Assembly: GCF_000940805.1 (NCBI RefSeq) | Contig: NZ_CP007142.1 | Coordinates: forward strand, 2,270,593-2,334,592 | Source: Gynuella sunshinyii YC6258 | GTDB taxonomy: Bacteria; Pseudomonadota; Gammaproteobacteria; Pseudomonadales; Natronospirillaceae | Direction of reading: 5' to 3' | DNA: 64,000 nucleotides | In this document: positions 1 to 7,618 of the stretch, in pieces | How the letters are laid out: every line of letters begins with the position of its first letter | Position numbering within the stretch: position 1 is the first letter of the stretch | Position numbers and translations under genes: made by a program | Notes under the pieces: generated by a model | The model's database searches: none | Told to the model about the DNA's origin: nothing | Seen by the model: the letters and a program-made list of their open reading frames with translations, nothing else

Positions 1-352
1 GTCCTCTCAGGGGGCCGGTGGCTACTCTGATGTGGTCTCCGGGTAGTAAGGTGTATTGCTGTTTGCTGATGGCCTGACCCAGATGGGAGAGATGCTTTAG
101 GGCATTGATCTGTGTTGTGGGAATGGTGGCGGGCTGACCGCCAAAGCTGACCAGATAGGCAAAACCGGGTAAGTAGGTCAGGCGATGCAGTTGTGATTCC
201 ATCGCCTGGACAAATACATAATTTTTAAATAAAGGCATTTTTGCCTGATCCAGCGGGGTATAGCCTTCGATACCTTGTTTTGCGAGCGCTGCAATCAAAC
301 ATAATTCTTTTCGGTATTTGGTATATGCCGCATACCATGCATAGTCCATCAT
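1..352 (-). CDS. NusG/RfaH-like transcription antitermination protein (3' end cut off by the window)
   Basis: The reverse strand is open from an ATG at 352 to the window edge, giving about 117 residues. The N-terminus reads WYAAYTKYRKE, followed by a YTPL segment, then KNYVFVQ and FGGQPATIP, and the visible end reads PGDHIRVATGPLRG. This is the order of a NusG N-terminal domain followed by the start of the KOW linker (G-D-x-V-R-V-x-x-GP-x-x-G). Such paralogues bind RNA polymerase and suppress pausing, often for one surface-polysaccharide or secretion operon. A GGAGG at 357-361 precedes two adjacent ATG codons (352 and 349). Specialised RfaH/LoaP-like proteins are more likely than housekeeping NusG, because secE and ribosomal genes are not next to it. 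The C-terminal KOW domain is not visible. Confidence 0.75.
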   Translation of the reverse strand, partial: MMDYAWYAAYTKYRKELCLIAALAKQGIEGYTPLDQAKMPLFKNYVFVQAMESQLHRLTYLPGFAYLVSFGGQPATIPTTQINALKHLSHLGQAISKQQYTLLPGDHIRVATGPLRG

Positions 353-433
353 TTTTCCTCCGGCAGGCTCCGCCAGTCCTGATAATTTCAGGTCACAAGA
401 ATGTTTCTATAGTTCGTAATAGACGGTGACAGA

Positions 434-991
434 TTAAATATGTGAAGTCTGATTAAATCGGATTGTCCGTAACTGCTGTCGGGTCAGTTGCACAATTTTC
501 CGCAGATTGACGGTCGATATGTGTGTGTGCGATGCCATTTGCTGGTAATTCAGTCCATCCAGGACTCTCATGGATAATAGTTCTTGTTGTCTTTGTGGGA
601 GTTTCATAATTGCCGAAAGCAATGATGATAATTCATATTCCCGCTCAATAGCCTGTTCCAGCGGTTCGCTGTTATTAGCGGCAAAAAAAAATGTATCCGG
701 AGAATTGCAGACTTGTTTGACCAATTCAAATTCTCTGGTTTCGGTACGGTGCAGGTCAGTGCAGACATTGCGTGCCATAGTACAGAGCCATGCTAAAGGA
801 TTTTGGATGGAAGTATCGGTAGAGCGTAAAAAACGACAGGCTTTTTCGGCGGTAATTGACATGACATCATCGACGGTGTCGGGATTGTCAGATAAGCAAC
901 GCAGACAATAACGACGAACACTGTTCTTATGTTCCAGCCAGATTTTCGAAAATGCCTGATCAAGGTCCGTGTGGGTTACAGAAACTCTCAT
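434..991 (-). CDS. ECF-type RNA polymerase sigma factor
   Basis: This 185-residue protein has the two-domain plan of extracytoplasmic-function sigma factors. An N-terminal region 2 includes NPLAWLCTMARNVCTDLHR, resembling the -10 recognition helix. A C-terminal region 4 begins LPQRQQELLSMRVLDG and contains a helix-turn-helix (YQQMASHTHIS...NLRKIV). I chose the ATG at 991 because AGAGGGA lies just upstream; an in-frame ATG at 1039 has no ribosome-binding site. No anti-sigma or FecR-like gene is adjacent, so its signal cannot be read from context. The domain order supports a FecI-like ECF factor, but sequence similarity to a named group is not certain. Confidence 0.75.
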   Translation of the reverse strand: MRVSVTHTDLDQAFSKIWLEHKNSVRRYCLRCLSDNPDTVDDVMSITAEKACRFLRSTDTSIQNPLAWLCTMARNVCTDLHRTETREFELVKQVCNSPDTFFFAANNSEPLEQAIEREYELSSLLSAIMKLPQRQQELLSMRVLDGLNYQQMASHTHISTVNLRKIVQLTRQQLRTIRFNQTSHI

Positions 992-1800
992 ATTATCCCT
1001 CTTTGATTTGTTTAAAATCACAGGAGGAATGACGCTCATTCAGTAAATGTGTGAACAATTTGGCAGAAAAATCGGATTGAATGATTTTGGTTCGAATTTG
1101 GCCTGCTGGATAAATTCTGTTTATCTTTTCAATCGTACTTTAGGATGATCTTATATTATTAATTGAAATATCAGAGGCTGGTTGCTGTGATGGTTTATGT
1201 CTTTATTGGCAGCAAATGGCGTTGTCGTCGATTTATTTTGATATGCGAATCCGCAATCAGATTATAGAGAACCTCTGATAAATAAAAATGGTTTCGTAGT
1301 TACACAAAAGTCCGTTTGCAATGTAAAACAGATTGCTACAAAAAAGCACAGGATTCTGTATGTGGAGCCGGATTTTTTGACCTGAAAACAGGTTTTTTTC
1401 GGGTATTTCATGGTGGCTGGTGATTTTTATAAAGACTCTGCACATTTGTGAGCAGTATTCAGATCTGTTCAGGTTGATGCTTCATATTGTCATTCTTGAA
1501 ACTGTAAATGGCTTCATTAATGTCCATTCTGGCTTACAAATTGTTCAATTGGGTGATGATGAGAATTATCCGATCAGGTTTCCATGGTGACTATAGAAAT
1601 AATCCGTTGCAGTTAGTCCGGCATAAATGCTCAGCGGGTTAATGGTATCGGATGACGTATATTGGTGCAGTTATTAACCTGGAATTTTTTTTGACAAATC
1701 GATGACAGGGATATCAGGCACACACGATTTTTCCAGTTGATTCCGTGATGATTACCATTCGCTATAAGGTTATCGGTTCGGGGCGTATAAATCTCAATCT
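992..1800. other. AT-rich intergenic region, no convincing gene
   Basis: About 800 bases upstream of the sigma factor and downstream of the DUF3530 gene. No reading frame here has a plausible start and protein-like composition. A small hairpin, ACCTG-AAAA-CAGGT at 1380-1393 followed by seven T, could be a weak terminator on the + strand. A 9-bp inverted repeat (TATCAGAGG at 1169, CCTCTGATA at 1272) is also present, of unknown meaning. Confidence 0.5.
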
Positions 1801-2694
1801 TTATTGAGTGGCTTTTCCTGCTTTAAGTTGCTTGCCACCGAGGTTTGTTTTTAACCATCCCCAGATGGACCGGGTGAGGCGATCGGGTCCGTCAGCAAAA
1901 CGTGACGCTGCTGTAGGGTGTAAAATCTGCAGATAGGCGTTAATGGGTTTGTTGCGTTTGGATTCGGCCCGGGCAACGGCTGCCTTACGCTGTTTGGCAC
2001 GAACAGTATCTGCCTGAGCCTGGTCGAAGTAAATGTCGAGGACAGGGATTGTTAGCGTACTGAGGTTACGTGGCAGATCCGGGACGGGAATATTCCTGGG
2101 AGTCTGGGGATTGACCATTATCAGCCCGTAACCTTCGTTGTTTTCCTGGGTCAGCTGCTCAGACATGTAGGCGGCGGACCAGTCAGCACCGGAACCAAAT
2201 CCGATCAGCACCAGATTAAAAATATTGCGCTGTTGCAGAAAATCAATACCGGCGCGGATACGTTCATACATCTGCTCCGTCTGATCCGGGTTGTAATTGA
2301 AGGGTTGTGGTGCCGGTGACAGTTGTCTGGCCGGAATCGGCAAACTGGCGGGATCGGGTAGTGGGATGGCCAGAGTCGACCAGCCCACATCGGGCAGATA
2401 ATTACGTACCTGTTCAAGCAGTTCAGGTGACATCGGGGATTGTTCGGTATCCGGGATGATTAATATCGCTCCCTGTGGAGACGCAGTTCGCTGCTCAATA
2501 AAGAGTGCGGTGATGTTGCCGCTGCTCATGGAAATATCGACCAGTTGGTCGGCAACGATGGATTGAGTGAAGTATTTTTTCAGATCTTCCATCTGTTGCT
2601 GTTCTGTCACCGCCATCGCTGTGCTGCTGCTGAACAGCAGGCTCGCACAGATAACAATTTTCGCCGTCGCCGGCCAGTGTTTGCCGTTTATCAT
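1801..2694 (-). CDS. DUF3530 family alpha/beta-hydrolase-like exported protein
   Basis: 297 residues with an N-terminal signal peptide (hydrophobic stretch ending SSSTAMA around residue 28). The core shows QGAILIIPDTEQSPMSPELL, GWSTLAIPLPDP and NLVLIGFGSGADWSA, the strand-loop pattern of the DUF3530 family, which has an alpha/beta-hydrolase fold. The GFGSG motif stands where a nucleophile elbow (GxSxG) would be, so catalytic activity is uncertain. It is divergent from rpe; I recall the same pairing in other gammaproteobacteria. A periplasmic location is inferred from the signal peptide. The substrate is unknown. Confidence 0.75.
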   Translation of the reverse strand: MINGKHWPATAKIVICASLLFSSSTAMAVTEQQQMEDLKKYFTQSIVADQLVDISMSSGNITALFIEQRTASPQGAILIIPDTEQSPMSPELLEQVRNYLPDVGWSTLAIPLPDPASLPIPARQLSPAPQPFNYNPDQTEQMYERIRAGIDFLQQRNIFNLVLIGFGSGADWSAAYMSEQLTQENNEGYGLIMVNPQTPRNIPVPDLPRNLSTLTIPVLDIYFDQAQADTVRAKQRKAAVARAESKRNKPINAYLQILHPTAASRFADGPDRLTRSIWGWLKTNLGGKQLKAGKATQ

Positions 2695-3010
2695 GAATTT
2701 ACCAAACTTCCTCTTCTGTCCTTTCCGGCGACTTGTTGATTTTCTGCTTGCGCTGCCAATAGTGCATTAAACATCCTGTCAAACTGCACTGATGAACCCC
2801 GGTATATCCCGTGTCTCAGTCGCTGAACCCCGGATCGATCCATGTTTGTTGTCGGCGGATTGGTCGCAGATTTTTGTATTGCCCTGGCTTTCCCGCCAAC
2901 ATTATTCAGGTTCCTTTGCAAAGGTAGTACCAGCGACCATTATTGGTGTAACTGTCTGCGTGGCCGAGTTACAATGCGCGCCCTTCAGACCCTAGCCAGA
3001 GAGAATATTC
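2695..3010. other. Divergent intergenic region between DUF3530 gene and rpe
   Basis: About 316 bases that must carry promoters for both divergent genes. I see no strong -35/-10 pair and no repeat. A purine-rich AGAGAGA at 2998-3004 is the ribosome-binding site of rpe. Confidence 0.4.
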
Positions 3011-3673
3011 ATGTCCACTGCTGTTATTGCTCCGTCCATCCTCGCTGCTGATCTGGCCCGTCTTGGTGAGGAGGTTGAAAACGTATTGGCCGCCGGCGCC
3101 GACTGGGTTCACTTTGATGTGATGGACAATCACTATGTGCCCAATCTGACCTTTGGGCCGATGGTTTGTCAGGCATTGAGGAACTATGGAATAACCGCGC
3201 ATATTGACGCTCATTTGATGGTACGGCCGGTGGATCGTATCGTTGGTGATTTTGCAGCTGCCGGTGCCAGCTCCATTACCTTTCATCCGGAAGCGTCTGA
3301 CCATGTTGACCGGACTTTACAATTGATCAAAAGTCATGGGTGCATGGCCGGTCTGGTACTGAATCCAGCCACGCCGTTAAGTTATCTTGAATATGTGCTC
3401 GACAAGCTCGACATTATTTTGTTGATGAGTGTTAACCCTGGATTTGGCGGTCAGTCTTTTATTCCCTCAACATTGAATAAACTTCGTCAGGTACGGGAGT
3501 TGATTGATCGCAGTGGAATGAATATCCGATTGGAGGTGGATGGCGGTGTGAATGTCGATAACATCGGTGAAATCGCAGCCGCTGGTGCGGATACGTTTGT
3601 TGCTGGTTCTGCTATCTTCGGTGCTCCGGATTATCGCGAAGTCATCAACCGCATGCGGGCGCAGATAAAATAA
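3011..3673 (+). CDS. rpe: Ribulose-phosphate 3-epimerase
   Basis: The 220-residue protein interconverts ribulose 5-phosphate and xylulose 5-phosphate in the pentose phosphate pathway. It opens with [16 protein letters not shown] and carries [19 protein letters not shown] (residues 32-50, catalytic Asp36), HIDAHLMV (metal-binding His), [20 protein letters not shown] (second catalytic Asp) and the phosphate-binding [12 protein letters not shown] near the end. Length and motif order are those of typical bacterial Rpe. The ATG at 3011 follows AGAGAGA. In many relatives rpe is followed by gph-trpE; here it is followed by a 500-base regulatory gap and nrdJ, so it is probably a single-gene unit. Confidence 0.97.
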   Translation: MSTAVIAPSILAADLARLGEEVENVLAAGADWVHFDVMDNHYVPNLTFGPMVCQALRNYGITAHIDAHLMVRPVDRIVGDFAAAGASSITFHPEASDHVDRTLQLIKSHGCMAGLVLNPATPLSYLEYVLDKLDIILLMSVNPGFGGQSFIPSTLNKLRQVRELIDRSGMNIRLEVDGGVNVDNIGEIAAAGADTFVAGSAIFGAPDYREVINRMRAQIK

Positions 3674-4175
3674 TTCTGTTCAGTAAAGCTGAATATTTCT
3701 TCAGCATGAAACACAATTCCTGTTTTCAGAGTTCTGTTGGATTTTCTGAATATCACATCTGCCTGAACGCTCTTCTTTTTTGGAGAGCGTTGCAGTGTTC
3801 AGTATTGAGACTGTAAGCACTTTCAGTCGCTGTTTACGGATGCAAAAAATTTTCTGTAAGATTCTTTTAATTGTCAGGTTAATTACTTATTGATGTATTG
3901 AATGTTATTTTGATAACTAAAAATTACGGATAATTTTACGAGTTTTCTGAACATTTAATTCTTTTTTGTTTTATGTAATCTTTCTTTAATTTCGCTGATT
4001 TATGACATCAGTCAAAGACAGAAAAATCTTCCAAAAAAAACATTTCCAATCCCAACATATAGTGGCATATTCAGTCCCGTTAAAACTATATATAGTAGTC
4101 TCAAGGTTTGTAGTCACTAACCTTAAAACCCCGTAAATCCATCAAGTTTGCTTTGCATAGCAGAAGGATCTTTAT
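3674..4175. other. Leader/intergenic region between rpe and nrdJ with hairpins
   Basis: The gap holds no gene. Just after rpe, TTCAG (3679), GCTGAA (3688-3693) and TTCAGC (3700-3705) form two mutually exclusive small hairpins. An 8-bp stem, AACGCTCT (3766-3773) with AGAGCGTT (3784-3791), follows, without a U-tract, so it is not a classical terminator. The distal part is AT-rich and contains the NrdR-like boxes. No B12-box sequence of a cobalamin riboswitch was found, although the downstream enzyme uses adenosylcobalamin. Confidence 0.5.
4051..4099 (+). promoter_or_regulatory. Tandem NrdR boxes upstream of nrdJ
   Basis: Two AT-rich near-palindromes match the NrdR box consensus (ACACWATATMTWGT-like). 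One contains ACATATAGTGG (4055-4065) and the other ACTATATATAGTAG (4085-4098). Their ATATAGT cores are 33 bp apart, about three helical turns, which is the usual spacing of paired NrdR sites. NrdR represses ribonucleotide reductase genes according to its ATP/dATP load, and nrdR is in this window at 23985. Confidence 0.75.
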
Positions 4176-6323
4176 ATGACTGAAGTCGTGCCGCCTAATC
4201 AAACCGATAGCAGTGTTGTTCAATATCAAGAAGCCTCTCTAGACATCTGGGACAGTAAATATCGCCTCAAGGACTCCAGAGGAAATCCCGTTGACAGTGA
4301 TTTGAATGCCACGTTCGCCCGCGTTGCCAGAGCCCTCTGCGAAGTTGAAAAAAAGAATGTTCAGAGCCAGTGGTTCAAAAGATTTTTGTGGGCACTGGAA
4401 AATGGTGCCATTCCTGCTGGCCGTATTACTTCCAATGCGGGGGCGTTGGAACACAAACCGGCGACGTCAACGATTAACTGCACAGTGTCGGGCACGATTT
4501 CCGATTCCATGGATGGCATTTTAGGTAAGGTCCATGAAGCCGGCCTGACCCTGAAAGCGGGTTGCGGCATCGGTTACGAGTTTTCCACGTTGAGACCAAA
4601 AAATGCTTTTGTAGAAGGTGCTGGCGCTTATACCTCAGGGCCACTGTCGTTCATGGATATCTACGACAAAATGTGTTTCACCGTCAGCTCCGCCGGGGGC
4701 CGCCGGGGGGCCCAGATGGCAACCTTTGATATCAGCCATCCGGATGTTCTCGATTTTATTAAAGCCAAACGTGAAGATGGTCGATTGCGTCAGTTTAATC
4801 TGTCGTTGCTGATCACCGATGGATTTATGGAAGCGGTGATCAATGATCAGGATTGGCCCCTGTGTTTTCCGTTGACTGAGAAAGAGCTGGAACGTTCCGG
4901 ACTTGAGCTGGACAATCCAGAGCAAATTGTCTGGAAGGATTTTCATGTGACCGATGGTTACGTCAGCAATGATCTTGGCCAGATAGCTTTTAAAATATAC
5001 GGCAAAATTCCGGCTAGAAAGCTGTGGAATGTGATCATGACCTCCACCTACGATTTTGCTGAGCCGGGTTTTATTCTGATTGATAAAGTCAATGAGATGA
5101 ATAATAACTGGTTCTGTGAAGAAATACGGGCCACTAATCCCTGCGGTGAACAGCCTCTGCCGCCGTATGGCAGTTGTTTGCTGGGTTCCATCAATCTGAC
5201 CAAATTTGTTGAATCTCCGTTTACCGACAATGCCCGTTTTGATTGGGATAAATTCCGTGAAGTGGTGGCCATATTTACCCGCATGCTGGATAACGTGGTG
5301 GAAATCAATGGCCTGCCTCTGCCGCAACAGCGAGTTGAGATTACCGAAAAACGGCGTCACGGTATGGGATATCTGGGATTGGGCTCGGCCATTACCATGC
5401 TGGGTATGAAATACGGTGATCCTGATTCGATTGCTTTCACCGAAGAGGTCACGCTGCAAATGGCTCTGGTTGGCTGGCAGCAGGCACTGGAACTGGCGAA
5501 GGAAAAAGGCGCAGCACCGGCGTTGTTGCACGAATATGAGCTGACTGAAGCGATGTTGCGCAAGCGTCCTGAACTGCTGGCTGATGGTTATAAAGCCGGT
5601 GATAAGGTGCCCGGAAGAATTTTACATGCCCGCTATAGCCGTTATATGCAGCAATTGGCGGAAGAGGCTCCGGAACTGGTGGAACAGCTGGCGGAAACCG
5701 GCGCACGATTTACCCATCACAGCTCGATTGCGCCGACCGGTACCATTTCTCTTTCTATTGCGAATAATGCTTCAAATGGCATTGAACCGAGTTTTGCCCA
5801 TCATTACAGCCGCAATGTCATTCGTCAGGGGAAAAAATCAAAAGAAAAAGTCGATGTGTTTTCCTACGAACTGTTGGCATATCGAACCCATATCAATCCC
5901 AGGGCCATGCCCTATTCGCAACAGGACGATGAAAAGCTGCCGGATTATTTTCTGACCTCCGACGACATCACACCCACACAACATGTTGATATTCAGGCTG
6001 CGGCGCAGAAGTGGATTGATTCTTCTATTTCCAAAACGGCCAATGTACCGAGTGATTATCCGTATGAGGATTTCAAGGATATCTATCTGTACGCCTACCA
6101 GAAAGGATTGAAGGGATGTACCACGTTCCGTTTCAATCCCGAAGCTTTCCAGGGGGTTCTGGTGAAGGAAAAAGATCTGGAGAGTACCGTATACCGCTTT
6201 GCGTTGCAGGATGGCACGGTCATCGAGGCCAAAGGCAATGAAGAGATTGAATATGACGGGGAAATTCACAGCGCCGCCAATTTATACGATGCATTAAAAG
6301 AAGGTTATTACGGCAAATTATAA
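4176..6323 (+). CDS. nrdJa: Class II (adenosylcobalamin-dependent) ribonucleotide reductase, large part NrdJa
   Basis: This 715-residue protein reduces ribonucleotides to deoxyribonucleotides with a cobalamin-derived thiyl radical and so works with or without oxygen. NPCGEQPLPPYGSC (from residue 321) carries the radical cysteine and the Glu of the active site. INCTVSG (Cys102) and KGCTTFRFNPE (near 647) supply the redox cysteine pair. GYLGLGSAITMLGMKYG and SIAPTGTISL are the substrate-binding loops. No N-terminal ATP cone is evident. The reading frame stops where single-chain NrdJ would continue into a TSCPD/zinc-ribbon tail; that part is the next gene, 40 bases on. This matches the split NrdJa/NrdJb arrangement of Pseudomonas aeruginosa. 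Regulation by NrdR is indicated by the paired boxes upstream. Confidence 0.95.
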   Translation: MTEVVPPNQTDSSVVQYQEASLDIWDSKYRLKDSRGNPVDSDLNATFARVARALCEVEKKNVQSQWFKRFLWALENGAIPAGRITSNAGALEHKPATSTINCTVSGTISDSMDGILGKVHEAGLTLKAGCGIGYEFSTLRPKNAFVEGAGAYTSGPLSFMDIYDKMCFTVSSAGGRRGAQMATFDISHPDVLDFIKAKREDGRLRQFNLSLLITDGFMEAVINDQDWPLCFPLTEKELERSGLELDNPEQIVWKDFHVTDGYVSNDLGQIAFKIYGKIPARKLWNVIMTSTYDFAEPGFILIDKVNEMNNNWFCEEIRATNPCGEQPLPPYGSCLLGSINLTKFVESPFTDNARFDWDKFREVVAIFTRMLDNVVEINGLPLPQQRVEITEKRRHGMGYLGLGSAITMLGMKYGDPDSIAFTEEVTLQMALVGWQQALELAKEKGAAPALLHEYELTEAMLRKRPELLADGYKAGDKVPGRILHARYSRYMQQLAEEAPELVEQLAETGARFTHHSSIAPTGTISLSIANNASNGIEPSFAHHYSRNVIRQGKKSKEKVDVFSYELLAYRTHINPRAMPYSQQDDEKLPDYFLTSDDITPTQHVDIQAAAQKWIDSSISKTANVPSDYPYEDFKDIYLYAYQKGLKGCTTFRFNPEAFQGVLVKEKDLESTVYRFALQDGTVIEAKGNEEIEYDGEIHSAANLYDALKEGYYGKL

Positions 6324-6362
6324 TGGCTGAAGACCTGACGGTTTGATGCAGGAGACAAGATA

Positions 6363-7055
6363 ATGGTTAAAAAAATAGACAGTAAGATCGTTGCTTATGA
6401 AGTGGTGAATCTGGACGAGCAGCGCAAAATCCAGCAGCAGAAAGATGAGCAGCAACATGATATCCAGCACATGCATGAAAGTGTTGAACGGCCGGAGCTG
6501 CTGATGGGAGCAACCTATAAAATCAAGACGCCTCTGAGTGAACATGCCATGTACGTCACGATTAATGATATGGTGTTGAATCCCGGTACTGAGCATGAGA
6601 TACGGAGACCTTTCGAAATCTTTATCAATTCCAAAAACATGGATCAGTTCCAGTGGGTGGTGGCACTAACCCGGGTCATCTCCGCGGTTTTTCGCAAAGG
6701 TGGAGATGTGACTTTTCTGGTTGAGGAGTTGAAGGCCGTGTTTGACCCGAAAGGCGGGTATTTTAAACCCGGAGGCCGTTTCATGCCGTCGGTGGTTGCC
6801 GAAATCGGCTATGCCATTGAAAGCCATCTGAGGATGATCGGGATGCTGGAGCCGGAAGGGCTGAGCGAAACCCAGCGGCAGATATTGGCTGAAAAACGTG
6901 CCGAATATGAAGCCATGAACGGTCAGGCCCGCGAAATCACGGGAGGTGATTTTCCAGCAGATGCCCGCTTGTGCGATAAATGTCATACCAAGGCGGTGAT
7001 TCTGATGGATGGCTGCACTACCTGTTTGAGCTGTGGTGATTCCAAGTGCGGTTAG
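6363..7055 (+). CDS. nrdJb: Class II ribonucleotide reductase, C-terminal part NrdJb (TSCPD domain and cysteine-rich tail)
   Basis: 230 residues, the same length as I recall for P. aeruginosa NrdJb. The middle (PFEIFINSKNMDQFQWVVALTRVISAVFRKGGD) is the TSCPD domain. The tail has CDKCHTKAVILMDGCTTC and then CGDSKCG: four cysteines suited to a zinc ribbon plus the terminal cysteines that shuttle electrons from thioredoxin to the active site in trans. The ATG at 6363 follows GGAGACAAGATA. The gene lies 40 bases after nrdJa and is presumably co-transcribed. Both halves are needed for activity in pseudomonads; that it is so here is inferred. Confidence 0.92.
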   Translation: MVKKIDSKIVAYEVVNLDEQRKIQQQKDEQQHDIQHMHESVERPELLMGATYKIKTPLSEHAMYVTINDMVLNPGTEHEIRRPFEIFINSKNMDQFQWVVALTRVISAVFRKGGDVTFLVEELKAVFDPKGGYFKPGGRFMPSVVAEIGYAIESHLRMIGMLEPEGLSETQRQILAEKRAEYEAMNGQAREITGGDFPADARLCDKCHTKAVILMDGCTTCLSCGDSKCG

Positions 7056-7388
7056 CAGATCTTTATTCAGTTGGAAATCGTAGTTAGCACACAACAGAAA
7101 GTTTGTATTAACCTTGTGAGTGGCTTATTACCGGGAAAGCAATAGTGTTCAGACTCGCAGTGAACATATCCCCACAGGCTCGTATGCAGCATTCATGCTG
7201 TGTACAGCCTGGAGCAGTGTGTACTCCTTTCAAACGTCTCATGAGTATGTCGGGTTAAAAATGTGTTTCAGGAAGGTGTCACTATTGGCCAGAGTTAACG
7301 CCAGATTAATAGTAATTTTGGACGGAAATATGCCGTAAATAATAACGATGATGGCACGGTCTTCGGGTTCGAAGAATGGCAAGGGAAG

Positions 7389-7421
7389 AAAAAAAAGGTG
7401 GCCAAAGCGAACTTTGGCCAC
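7389..7421 (-). terminator. Rho-independent terminator for the flavoprotein gene
   Basis: GTGGCCAAAG (7398-7407), loop CGAA, CTTTGGCCAC (7412-7421) form a perfect 10-bp stem. On the minus strand the stem is followed by CC and a run of eight T (7389-7396 on the + strand are A). It would end transcription of the minus-strand gene whose stop is at 7619. Confidence 0.8.
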
Positions 7422-7468
7422 AAACGAAGGGTAGATTCCATTAGTCAGGCAGGTAGTTTTACCGGACT

Positions 7469-7600
7469 AATGGTGTAATGCGTAAACGCATTACCATTGG
7501 CCAAAAGCCAATGTTTGCACTGCAAAACCAGGGAGTCTCAAACATTCCTCCAGGTTTTCCAGAACGATTTTCAAACAGACCTGGCGGCCTGTTTGAAAAT
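7469..7600. repeat. Cluster of three inverted repeats
   Basis: TAATGCG-TAAA-CGCATTA (7476-7493), CATTGGC-CAAAA-GCCAATG (7495-7513) and a perfect 12-bp stem ATTTTCAAACAG (7567-7578) with CTGTTTGAAAAT (7589-7600). CCAGGT at 7550-7555 can also pair with ACCTGG at 7579-7584, in competition with the last hairpin. None has a U-tract. They sit between the flavoprotein stop codon and its terminator, so they would form the 3' untranslated region of that transcript. Confidence 0.7.
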
Positions 7601-7618
7601 TGGGTCAGTGGACAAAAA

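Larger units (their letters stand above)
7056..7618. other. Intergenic region with four strong inverted repeats
   Basis: No gene is supported in these 560 bases between the convergent nrdJb and flavoprotein genes. The right half contains a terminator facing the minus strand (7389-7421) and three further hairpins (7469-7600), listed separately. The left half (7056-7380) shows nothing I can identify. Confidence 0.5.

Noticed and set aside
1169-1280. TATCAGAGG / CCTCTGATA repeat resembling the end of the 52.2 kb MITE
   Set aside because: The two ends face outward instead of inward and no flanking duplication is present, so it is not a MITE of that type.
3674-4175. Cobalamin riboswitch before the B12-dependent reductase
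   Set aside because: No B12-box motif and no matching fold could be seen; NrdR boxes explain regulation better.
4635-5531. Long open frame antisense to nrdJa
   Set aside because: It lies wholly within a confidently identified gene, and its composition follows from the codon bias of the sense strand.
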